Positions 1 to 5,140 of a stretch of 5,779 nucleotides of DNA are shown here, in pieces; positions within the stretch are counted from its first letter, which is position 1; every line of letters starts with the position of its first letter. The position numbers and the translations under genes were made by a program. The notes below the pieces were generated by a model that was not told where the DNA came from, made no database searches, and was given only the letters and a program-made list of their open reading frames with translations. The stretch lies in NCBI GenBank assembly GCA_005787025.1, contig SYCH01000067.1, positions 1 through 5,779 on the forward strand, given 5' to 3'. This stretch comes from Actinomycetota bacterium (lineage in GTDB: Bacteria > Actinomycetota > Acidimicrobiia > Acidimicrobiales > Ilumatobacteraceae).

Positions 1-1
1 C

Positions 2-445
2 GACACCGAACGCCACTCATCCTTCGACGATGTGGTGCGCCACATCGAAGGGCTGCACGACGCGGGGCGAACGGTGATGGTTCAGCCGTACATGTCGCGC
101 GTCGATGTCGACGACGAGACCGGCCTGGTGTACATGAACGGCGTCTACAGCCATGCGTTTGCCAAGGGGCCGATGTTGGCCTCGACCAAGACCATGGCCG
201 GTGGCCTTTATGCCGAGGAGCGCATCGAACCCCGCGTCGCCGACGATGCTCAACGTCGACTGGGCGACGAAGTGGTGGCCTGGGTGTCCGAGCGTTTCGG
301 TTCGCCCCTCTACGCGCGGGTCGACCTGCTGCCCTCGGTCGACGGCCCGGTGATCATCGAACTGGAGATGACCGAGCCGTCGCTGTACGTGGCGTTGGCC
401 GATGGCGCCGCTGATCGATTCGCGGCGGCGTTGCTGACGCGCTGA
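2..445 (+). CDS. ATP-grasp domain protein, C-terminal part (5' end outside window)
   Basis: The reading frame is open from the first complete codon to a TGA at 443-445, so 147 residues are visible and the start lies upstream. The fragment looks like the C-terminal half of an ATP-grasp ligase of the RimK/glutathione-synthetase-like type. It has a hinge-like strand VMVQPYM (fragment residues about 25-31), a strand with VYMNGVYSHAFAKGPML, then LYARVDLL (Asp at fragment residue 108) and IIELEMTEPSLYVALADGAA (Glu 120 and Glu 122). In ATP-grasp enzymes the Asp and the later Glu/Asn positions bind the Mg-ATP; here the usual E-x-N is E-x-E. Such enzymes join a carboxylate to an amine or thiol through an acyl-phosphate, in the cytoplasm. 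The substrate cannot be inferred. The tail DRFAAALLTR ends 5 nt before the stop of the convergent gene. Family assignment is fairly sure, specific function unknown. Confidence 0.82.
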   Translation, partial: DTERHSSFDDVVRHIEGLHDAGRTVMVQPYMSRVDVDDETGLVYMNGVYSHAFAKGPMLASTKTMAGGLYAEERIEPRVADDAQRRLGDEVVAWVSERFGSPLYARVDLLPSVDGPVIIELEMTEPSLYVALADGAADRFAAALLTR

Positions 446-456
446 CGAACTCAGCG
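440..456. terminator. Small inverted repeat spanning both convergent stop codons
   Basis: CGCTGA (440-445) and TCAGCG (451-456) are perfect inverted repeats around a 5-nt loop, CGAAC. The left arm contains the TGA stop of the ATP-grasp gene and the right arm contains the complement of the TGA stop of the leftward gene. The structure is symmetric, so it could help end transcription in both directions. There is no T-run on either side, so it is not a canonical intrinsic terminator, and six base pairs is short. Its role is inferred only from position. Confidence 0.35.
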
Positions 457-1545
457 GGCGAACGTGGCCGATCCCTCCACGGGCAGACGCACCGACGTTC
501 CATCGAAGCCGTATAAGTACGGACGCCCCAACACACCGGTGTTGCGGTCGTGGGCGTTGACGATCACCGTCTCTCCACTGATCTCGAGAGTGTCGATGTC
601 GCGCCCGAGTCCCGTGACCAGTTTGACCTCCGCCACGCGCTCGGCGGTGGCGAGATCCACGACCACGAGAAGGTCGTCCTCCACCCACACCAGATGTGCG
701 CCCCGCTCGTCGACGGCGAACGCCTTCGGACAGATCGCGCAGTCCGAGTACGACGCAGCCAACCCGAAGCTGTTCGGATCGATGGCGGTTCCGTCCCGAC
801 GACGAACGAACGGTGCGCTCTCGATCTGCGAGAACGTCTCACCGACGATGAGGTTGCCCCCGATCGAGAGTCGCCCGGGCCCGTCCTCCCAACCACCGAT
901 GACACCGAGTGATTGTGAAGCGTTGGTCGCGAGGTCGAACAGGAAGAGTTCCTCGAACGCCGAATCGAAACCGAGTCCGTTCTTCACCGAATACAGGATC
1001 TTGTCCGAACCGCCCTCGGCGATGACGTCGTGCAGACGTATCCACTGGTTCGCCGGATCCGCCGGCGCGACGAGCACCGTCTCCACACCGTCGACGATGC
1101 GGTGGATGGCGGTGTCGCCCGGTTGTCCGTACCCGGGCCACACGTGTTGAGCGATGATGGAACCATCACCCGACAAGATGGCCACTGCCCACGAACCCGA
1201 GTCAATCGAATCACTCGACGAGCCGACCACTGCGGTGATACCTGCCGGTGACGCCACCACGATTCGTTGGTCGAGAGGAATGGTGGTCGGGCTGATCGTC
1301 GTGGTGGTGGGCTTGGCCGGCGTGACCGGAGGTTCGGTGGGTGTGTAGTCGATGGCCGGACTGGTGTCGGGCACGAGATCGGTGGTGGTGGGTGCGACGG
1401 TGGTGGGAGCCAACGTGTCCGGGGCGGGCTCGTCGCCGAGATCGACCCCCAGCAGAACCACGATCATCACGACCGTGGTGAGAACGAGCGAACCGGCGCC
1501 GAGGAGAGCCGACCGACGACTACGTTTGCGATCGTCGAGATCCAC
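451..1545 (-). CDS. Membrane-anchored protein with Thr/Pro-rich stalk and beta-rich extracytoplasmic domain
   Basis: This 364-residue protein is not a family I recognise. It opens with a charged cytoplasmic stretch (DLDDRKRSRRS, residues 2-12), followed by one hydrophobic segment at about 13-34. A low-complexity Thr/Pro stalk covers about 38-92. The remainder (about 93-364) has repeated short strands separated by Gly/Asp turns, such as DKILYSV, LFLFDLAT, HLVWVEDDLLVVVDLATAERVAEV and PYLYGFDG, which resemble beta-propeller blades. The topology is therefore probably a single-pass anchor with the C-terminal domain outside the membrane. Cys269 and Cys272 form a CxxC pair (SDCAICP), possibly a disulfide outside the cell. 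The GTG start at 1545 is preferred because it precedes the basic N-terminus and lies 6 nt after a TAnnnT box; the next Met falls inside the membrane segment. It diverges from fdhD by 23 nt. Function unknown. Confidence 0.85.
   Translation of the reverse strand: MDLDDRKRSRRSALLGAGSLVLTTVVMIVVLLGVDLGDEPAPDTLAPTTVAPTTTDLVPDTSPAIDYTPTEPPVTPAKPTTTTISPTTIPLDQRIVVASPAGITAVVGSSSDSIDSGSWAVAILSGDGSIIAQHVWPGYGQPGDTAIHRIVDGVETVLVAPADPANQWIRLHDVIAEGGSDKILYSVKNGLGFDSAFEELFLFDLATNASQSLGVIGGWEDGPGRLSIGGNLIVGETFSQIESAPFVRRRDGTAIDPNSFGLAASYSDCAICPKAFAVDERGAHLVWVEDDLLVVVDLATAERVAEVKLVTGLGRDIDTLEISGETVIVNAHDRNTGVLGRPYLYGFDGTSVRLPVEGSATFAR
1270..1434 (-). repeat. Low-complexity Thr/Pro-rich stalk-coding segment
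   Basis: This part of the leftward membrane-protein gene encodes about residues 38-92, dominated by Thr, Pro, Val and Ala with runs such as TTTT, APTT and PTT. The DNA is correspondingly rich in GGTGGTGG-type runs on the plus strand. It is a flexible spacer between membrane anchor and outer domain, not a regular tandem repeat with a fixed unit. Confidence 0.6.
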
Positions 1546-1551
1546 GACCGA

Positions 1552-1579
1552 ACCGTAGCCTTCGAACCATGGCTCGCAA
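1552..1579 (-). promoter_or_regulatory. Predicted promoter of the leftward membrane-protein gene
   Basis: Read on the minus strand, TTGCGA (1579-1574) lies 16 nt before TACGGT (1557-1552), which is followed after 6 nt by the GTG start at 1545. TAnnnT 6-7 nt before a start codon is the typical arrangement for leaderless transcripts in actinobacteria. No Shine-Dalgarno sequence is visible. The -35-like hexamer matches TTGACA at four of six positions and lies inside the first codons of fdhD. Confidence 0.5.
1556..1561 (+). promoter_or_regulatory. Predicted -10 element for fdhD, leaderless arrangement
   Basis: TAGCCT fits TAnnnT and is followed by 7 nt and then the fdhD ATG at 1569, placing the likely first transcribed base at or next to the start codon. 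No purine-rich ribosome binding site occurs in the 23-nt gap. A -35 element is not clear; the expected place, near 1532-1538 inside the divergent gene, has only weak similarity. Bases 1556-1557 (TA) are shared with the -10 box of the opposite promoter. Confidence 0.5.
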
Positions 1580-2378
1580 GCGCAGTGACAAGGTTCTGGT
1601 CGTCGAGATCGACGCGAGCGGTACGGATGTCAGCCAACGTCGGACTCCCGATGAGCTGGTCGTCGAAGAGCCGATGACGATTCAATTGGACGGCCACGTG
1701 GTGGCCACCACCATGCGCACGCCGGGCAACGACTACGAGTTGGCGGTGGGCTTCTGCCACGGCGACGGTCTGTTGGGCGGGGCTCCGGTGACCGGCGTCC
1801 GTTACTGCGCCAATGGATCCGCGTTGGCGAGCGAGTTCAACGTGGTGACGGTCGAGACCTCGGGGCGCGCTCCCGTTCCCACGCCCCGTTTGAGCACCAC
1901 ATCGTCCAGTTGCGGACTGTGTGGTACGGAGAACATCGACGAGTTGACGCGACGCCTTCAGCCATTACTCGCCGATCGAGTGGTCGACATGGATCCGGCG
2001 GTCGTCGTGGGGATTCCCTCACGAATGTTCGCAGACCAACCACTGTTCGCCTCCACCGGTGCCGTGCATGCTGCCGCGGTGTTCGATGCCGATGGTGTCG
2101 TGTCCATGGTTCGTGAGGACGTGGGGCGCCACAATGCGGTCGACAAGGTGGTGGGGGCGTTGTTGTTGGAGAAGCGACTGCCCGCACACGAACTCGGCTT
2201 GTTCGTCTCCGGTCGTGCCAGTTTCGAGATGGTGCAGAAAGCATGGGCCGCCGGTTTCGGCACGGTGGTCTCGGTGAGTGCACCAACGTCGTTGGCCGTG
2301 CAGACCGCTCATCGGGCGGGCATCACTCTGTACGGTTTCGCCCGCGATCGACGGATGGTGCGTTACGCACCGAACTGA
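1569..2378 (+). CDS. fdhD: Formate dehydrogenase accessory sulfurtransferase FdhD
   Basis: The 269-residue product is a full-length FdhD. This cytoplasmic protein accepts sulfur from a cysteine desulfurase (IscS in E. coli) and passes it to the bis-MGD molybdenum cofactor, which formate dehydrogenase needs for activity. Visible family motifs in order: TPGNDYELAVGF (51-62), the sulfur-carrying CGLCG loop (Cys115 and Cys118, matching the catalytic Cys pair of E. coli FdhD), GAVHAAAVFDADG (164-176), REDVGRHNAVDKVVGALL (182-199) and SGRASFEMVQKAWAAGF (214-230), ending YGFARDRRMVRY. The C-terminal half has the cytidine-deaminase-like fold of the family. The ATG at 1569 gives a normal-length N-terminus and follows a TAnnnT box by 7 nt. 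No formate dehydrogenase subunit lies within the window, so its client must be encoded elsewhere. hemQ follows after 43 nt but probably has its own promoter. Confidence 0.96.
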   Translation: MARKRSDKVLVVEIDASGTDVSQRRTPDELVVEEPMTIQLDGHVVATTMRTPGNDYELAVGFCHGDGLLGGAPVTGVRYCANGSALASEFNVVTVETSGRAPVPTPRLSTTSSSCGLCGTENIDELTRRLQPLLADRVVDMDPAVVVGIPSRMFADQPLFASTGAVHAAAVFDADGVVSMVREDVGRHNAVDKVVGALLLEKRLPAHELGLFVSGRASFEMVQKAWAAGFGTVVSVSAPTSLAVQTAHRAGITLYGFARDRRMVRYAPN

Positions 2379-2380
2379 GC

Positions 2381-2401
2381 CCGGCGAGGAGTATTCGCCG
2401 G
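2381..2401 (+). terminator. Hairpin just after the fdhD stop codon
   Basis: CCGGCGA (2381-2387) pairs perfectly with TCGCCGG (2395-2401) around a 7-nt loop, starting 2 nt after the fdhD TGA. A run of six T (2415-2420) follows, but 13 nt of G-rich sequence separates it from the stem, so this is not a standard stem-plus-U-tract terminator. It may be a weak or tailless terminator that separates fdhD from hemQ, or simply a 3'-end protecting stem. Confidence 0.4.
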
Positions 2402-2409
2402 TGCTGGGG

Positions 2410-2415
2410 TAGGGT
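2410..2415 (+). promoter_or_regulatory. Predicted -10 element for hemQ
   Basis: TAGGGT fits TAnnnT and lies 6 nt before the hemQ ATG at 2422, the spacing expected for a leaderless start. I see no good -35 hexamer at 16-18 nt upstream. AGGG within the same site (2411-2414), 7 nt before ATG, could instead act as a weak ribosome binding site if transcription starts further upstream, so the two readings compete. Confidence 0.45.
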
Positions 2416-2421
2416 TTTTTC

Positions 2422-3135
2422 ATGAGCGAAGTCGCCCCCACCTCCGTTCCCGGCCCGGCCCCCGATGGCTCGATGACCCCCAGTGTCGGCTTGGCCGTCG
2501 TGCACTTGTTCGTGAAGCCGACGCCGCTGTTCGATGCGGAGGCTCTCATCGCTGCGGTGAAACAGGCCGAGTCCGAGGGCACACAGGTGGTGCCCATCGC
2601 GATGCTGGGTCACAAGGCTGACGCGGCCTTCATGGCGCTGGCCAAGGACTGGCGCCGCTTACGGGCGTTTCAGTCCGCGCTCGGTCGCGCCGGTCTCGAT
2701 GTCGTCGACAGCTACGTGTCGTTGACCGAGGTGAGCGAGTACGCCCAGGGAATGCCCGAAGCCATGTTGCAACCGCGCTTGTATCCGCAGCTCCCGCCCG
2801 AGGGCAAGAAGGCGTGGTGCTTCTATCCGATGAGCAAGAAGCGTGGTGTCGAGGCCAATTGGTTCACGTTGCCGTACGACCGTCGCAAGGAGTTGATGCA
2901 CGAACACGGCACCAGCGGGCGCAAGTTCGCCGGTCGGGTGGTGCAGGTGGTCACCGGGTCCACCGGCGTCGACGACTTCGAGTGGGGAGTCACCCTGTTC
3001 GCGAATCGACCCGACGATCTGAAGGACGTGGTGTACACCATGCGTTTCGACGAGGCGTCGTCGGTGTACGCCGAGTTCGGATCGTTCTACGTGGGTACGG
3101 TCACTCCGGTGGCCGAGCTCGTCGAATTGCTCTAG
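2422..3135 (+). CDS. hemQ: Coproheme decarboxylase HemQ (ChdC, chlorite dismutase family)
   Basis: HemQ catalyses the last step of the coproporphyrin-dependent haem pathway: two peroxide-driven decarboxylations of coproheme III to haem b in the cytoplasm. The 237-residue product has a Pro-rich N-terminal tail (about 1-20), then the ferredoxin-like repeats of the chlorite dismutase fold. Diagnostic motifs are CFYPMSKKR (133-141; Tyr135 corresponds to the radical-forming catalytic Tyr, Tyr147 of Listeria), NWFTL, LMHEHGTSGRKFAG (158-171; His162 is the expected proximal iron ligand), Gln175 (aligned with Listeria Gln187), GVDDFEWGVTLFA (182-194) and MRFDEASSVYAEFGSFYVG (207-225). The motif spacing from Tyr to His to Gln matches Firmicute HemQ exactly. 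Length is normal. Chlorite dismutase activity is unlikely, because those enzymes carry a distal Arg where Gln175 stands. It ends 4 nt before the convergent lipoprotein gene. Confidence 0.95.
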   Translation: MSEVAPTSVPGPAPDGSMTPSVGLAVVHLFVKPTPLFDAEALIAAVKQAESEGTQVVPIAMLGHKADAAFMALAKDWRRLRAFQSALGRAGLDVVDSYVSLTEVSEYAQGMPEAMLQPRLYPQLPPEGKKAWCFYPMSKKRGVEANWFTLPYDRRKELMHEHGTSGRKFAGRVVQVVTGSTGVDDFEWGVTLFANRPDDLKDVVYTMRFDEASSVYAEFGSFYVGTVTPVAELVELL

Positions 3136-3139
3136 TCGC

Positions 3140-4399
3140 TCAGGGGGCGCTGAAGACGCCGAGGTCCGCTCGGTACGTCGTGTTTCCGTCACTATCGAAT
3201 CCGAAGGTGACGAACGTGGCGATCGACGGATCACCGTTGGCGTCCAGTGACAACGTGCCGGTCGGCCCGTTGTAGTCGATGTTGAGTCCGGCTTCGATGA
3301 TGTCGGCGCATTCGGTGAACGTGCGACACGCCGACCCGCCGCGGCTGGCGGCGATCACCTGGGGCATGAACTCGGCTCCGATGTCCGATTGGCTGAAATC
3401 AGCGGCCAACGCCAACAGATTGAGGCAATCGACGAGCGCGGCGGCCAACGGAGGTGCATCGGCGATGCCCGGTGCGAGGTAGGACAGCAACTCGTCCTCA
3501 CCGGCATTCGAGTCGACGGCCACTCCGATGACGGATCGGGACGGGTCGCTCACCAGATCCGGTCGATCCGTCAGGTCCACGGTGGCCAACGCGTCGTTGA
3601 CGATGACCGTGGAGGCGGGCAGTTTCTCCAGGACCGTGCGCATGAACCGTCCGCCGCTTTCGCCGTCGCCCACCAAGGTGATCACCTTGGGCTGAGACGC
3701 GGCGAGATCGGCCACATCATCGGAATAGTCGGCATCGGTGGCGTTGAACGACACACTGGCATCGACCGTGATGCCCTGCAACGACAGTGCGCGCACGACC
3801 GACTTGGAGAGATCGCGCCCGAACGGATCATCGGGGTACGCGATCACCGTGTTGGTGACACCGGTTTGGGCCACCAATTGGGCGATGGCCTGACTGGCCA
3901 ATCCATCGGAAGCGGTCGTGCGGACGAAAAGATCGTCGTCGGGGAAAGAAGCCAGGGAGACGGCGGTGGCCCCGGGGGAACACACGGCCACTCTGGCGTC
4001 GATGAGTCGAGGCAACACGTCGAGAGCCACGTTCGAAGACAGAGGCCCGATCAGGGCGTCGATTCCTTCGTCACTCACCAACGCATCGACGGATTCGAGA
4101 GCGGTGGTGGCATCGGCGCCCTCGTCGGCGACGACCAATTCGACGGGTCGCCCGAGAACACCGCCACCCGCGTTGATGGCCCGAACGGCGGCCTCGGCGA
4201 TGGCGACCAGGGGTTCACCCAATGCGGCGCCGTCACCGGATTGCGGCACCAGCAAGCCGAACCGCAACACACCGTCGGAGTCGGGCTGCGGGACCGTGGT
4301 GGTGAACTCCGGTGCGCTGTCGGGGACCGTGGAGTCCTCGTTCGAGGAACACGCCACGACCGTGAAGGCGACGATGATCGTGGCCAGGCGGCGAATCAT
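3140..4399 (-). CDS. ABC transporter substrate-binding lipoprotein, branched-chain amino acid (LivJ/Peripla_BP_6) type
   Basis: This 419-residue exported lipoprotein should capture a small solute outside the membrane and deliver it to an ABC permease. Residues 1-17 (MIRRLATIIVAFTVVAC) form a lipoprotein signal peptide with lipobox VVAC, Cys17 being the lipidated residue. A Ser/Thr/Pro-rich tether runs to about residue 42. The two-lobed binding fold follows: LRFGLLVPQSGDGAALGEPLVAIAEAAVRAINAGGGVLGRPVELVVAD is split here as LRFGLLVPQSGDGAA (45-59) and RAINAGGGVLGRPVEL (73-88), then IGPLSSNVAL (117-126), VIAYPDDPFGRDLS (185-198) and, near the end, the YNGPTG motif (376-381) typical of the family. 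Cys140, Cys325, Cys358 and Cys364 could form disulfides. The start at 4399 was chosen because it begins the signal peptide and overlaps the upstream stop as ATGA; a longer open frame to 4621 is antisense-like basic sequence. No permease or ATPase is in view; the ligand is unknown. Confidence 0.9.
   Translation of the reverse strand: MIRRLATIIVAFTVVACSSNEDSTVPDSAPEFTTTVPQPDSDGVLRFGLLVPQSGDGAALGEPLVAIAEAAVRAINAGGGVLGRPVELVVADEGADATTALESVDALVSDEGIDALIGPLSSNVALDVLPRLIDARVAVCSPGATAVSLASFPDDDLFVRTTASDGLASQAIAQLVAQTGVTNTVIAYPDDPFGRDLSKSVVRALSLQGITVDASVSFNATDADYSDDVADLAASQPKVITLVGDGESGGRFMRTVLEKLPASTVIVNDALATVDLTDRPDLVSDPSRSVIGVAVDSNAGEDELLSYLAPGIADAPPLAAALVDCLNLLALAADFSQSDIGAEFMPQVIAASRGGSACRTFTECADIIEAGLNIDYNGPTGTLSLDANGDPSIATFVTFGFDSDGNTTYRADLGVFSAP
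3673..3690. repeat. Perfect 18-bp palindrome inside the substrate-binding protein gene
   Basis: CCAAGGTGATCACCTTGG is identical to its own reverse complement over all 18 bases. It encodes part of PKVITLVG (about residues 237-244) in a predicted core strand. It could be an operator-like protein-binding site inside the gene, but the codons fit the protein family, so coincidence is quite possible. Confidence 0.4.
4396..4399 (-). promoter_or_regulatory. ATGA stop/start overlap coupling two leftward genes
   Basis: On the minus strand the ATG of the lipoprotein gene (4399-4397) overlaps the TGA stop of the preceding gene (4398-4396). This arrangement normally signals translational coupling within one transcript. 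In agreement, there is no TAnnnT box or strong ribosome binding site just upstream of this start. Confidence 0.8.
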
Positions 4400-5067
4400 G
4401 CCGGTCGTTCCGATTCGTGGTGCGCCTTTTCGGCCACGAGTTCGGCCTCGTAACGATCGAGGGTGTCCAAGGCCATGGCCGATGCCAACTCGAGGCGGAA
4501 CTGCACTTCCATGGCGGGTCCCTCCCCGTAACCGAGTCCGCTGGGCTTGCCGGTGTTCATGGCGAAGATGGTGATGCCACCGGCGAGGTGGGACACGCTG
4601 AGCATCTTCTCGTAGCGCCATTCCTTTGCGCGTTTGGCACCGGCGAACATGATGCGGGTGTTGGTGACCAACGCGTTGCCGCGGTCGGTCATGGAGATCG
4701 ATTCTTCCCCGCGCGCGGCCCGTCCACGCATGGCGCCGGTGTTCATGCGCACCCTGCCGAACAACGGGAACGACACACCGCCGTAACCGCCGCTGTAGGT
4801 GGTGGGAGCGCGAACCGTCTCGATGAAGCCGACTTTCTCGAGATGAGCGATGGCGAACTCACCTTTTTTCAACATGAAGCCGTAGTCGGAGTTGTCGTTG
4901 AACTGTTCGTGGGTCTTGCCGTTGCGACAATCGCGCACCACCTCGAGCATGCGGTCGATGGCGTCCGCTTCCTGTTGCCAGGTCTGTGCGGTGGCGGCGC
5001 GGGCGGCCTCGGCTTGGGCGCGGGCGCGTTCGGCGGCCTTGCGACGGCGGTTCTCGAAGAATCCCAT
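4396..5067 (-). CDS. Uncharacterised cytoplasmic protein with PH/GRAM-like region
   Basis: This 223-residue protein has no named family that I can assign firmly. Residues 3-48 are a charged, Ala-rich helix (FFENRRRKAAERARAQAEAA and onward), likely coiled coil, with no signal peptide. Then comes KKGEFAIAHLEKVGFIETVR (about 67-86) and a Gly-rich stretch, YSGGYGGVSFPLFGRVRMNT (91-110). Residues about 121-170, with EESISMTDRGNALVTNTRIMFAGAK, KEWRYEKMLSVS and GGITIFAMNTGKP, resemble the bacterial PH/GRAM-like pattern in which a strand of the type 'TNxRxxFxGxK' is followed by a conserved basic/aromatic strand. Such domains often bind membranes or other proteins; here that is inference. The start at 5067 is chosen because the longer open frame to 5310 would overlap the patatin gene and encodes unlikely sequence. 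It overlaps the next gene by 4 nt, so the two are probably co-expressed. Confidence 0.82.
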   Translation of the reverse strand: MGFFENRRRKAAERARAQAEAARAATAQTWQQEADAIDRMLEVVRDCRNGKTHEQFNDNSDYGFMLKKGEFAIAHLEKVGFIETVRAPTTYSGGYGGVSFPLFGRVRMNTGAMRGRAARGEESISMTDRGNALVTNTRIMFAGAKRAKEWRYEKMLSVSHLAGGITIFAMNTGKPSGLGYGEGPAMEVQFRLELASAMALDTLDRYEAELVAEKAHHESERPA

Positions 5068-5071
5068 GCAC

Positions 5072-5098
5072 GTCACCCTAGAACCGGGCGGTGGTGAC
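5072..5098. promoter_or_regulatory. Inverted repeat overlapping the -10 box, possible operator
   Basis: GTCACC (5072-5077) and GGTGAC (5093-5098) form a perfect 6-bp inverted repeat with a 15-nt spacer. The arm centres are 21 bp apart, about two helical turns, which suits a dimeric DNA-binding protein. The start-proximal arm overlaps the predicted -10 hexamer at 5075-5080, so binding would be expected to block transcription. The arms are short and the match could be chance. Confidence 0.3.
5075..5080 (-). promoter_or_regulatory. Predicted -10 element for the PH-like/lipoprotein gene pair
   Basis: On the minus strand TAGGGT (5080-5075) lies 7 nt before the ATG at 5067, the same hexamer and nearly the same spacing as at hemQ. 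This suggests a leaderless transcript starting within the 73-nt gap after the patatin gene. The alternative is that GGTGA (5077-5073), 5 nt before the ATG, acts as a ribosome binding site on a longer transcript from the patatin gene. Confidence 0.42.
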
Positions 5099-5140
5099 AC
5101 GCGGTTGTCGAACGTGTGCGCGACGATTCCGCCTCGACCA

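Noticed and set aside
17..688. Minus-strand open frame of 223 codons crossing the ATP-grasp and membrane-protein genes
   Set aside because: It spans the junction of two real genes and encodes Arg/Gly/His-rich sequence without recognisable motifs.
1692..1706. Inverted repeat GGCCAC-GTG-GTGGCC within fdhD
   Set aside because: Lies inside a conserved coding part, has short arms made of GC-rich His/Val/Ala codons, and has no position suggesting a function.
2422..3135. Chlorite dismutase or dye-decolorising peroxidase as identity of the HemQ gene
   Set aside because: The distal position is Gln175 rather than the Arg of true chlorite dismutases, and the YPMSKKR Tyr motif specific to coproheme decarboxylases is present.
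3136..3161. Possible terminator at the hemQ/lipoprotein convergent junction
   Set aside because: Only 4-bp pairings were found (TCAG/CTGA and GGCG/CGCC) and no T-run, too weak to call.
3389..4453. Plus-strand open frame of 354 codons opposite the substrate-binding lipoprotein gene
   Set aside because: It is the antisense shadow of a clear gene with signal peptide and family motifs. The translated sequence is rich in Gly, Arg, His and Gln with no domain-like pattern, as expected from reading GC-rich coding DNA backwards.
4400..4621. N-terminal extension of the lipoprotein gene to 4621
   Set aside because: The extension is Arg/His-rich, lies wholly within the preceding gene, and would bury the lipoprotein signal peptide. 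The ATG at 4399 with the ATGA overlap is far better.
4417..5097. Plus-strand open frame of 226 codons opposite the PH-like gene
   Set aside because: Gly/His/Val-rich shadow without conserved motifs. The opposite strand has a coupled gene with coherent secondary structure.
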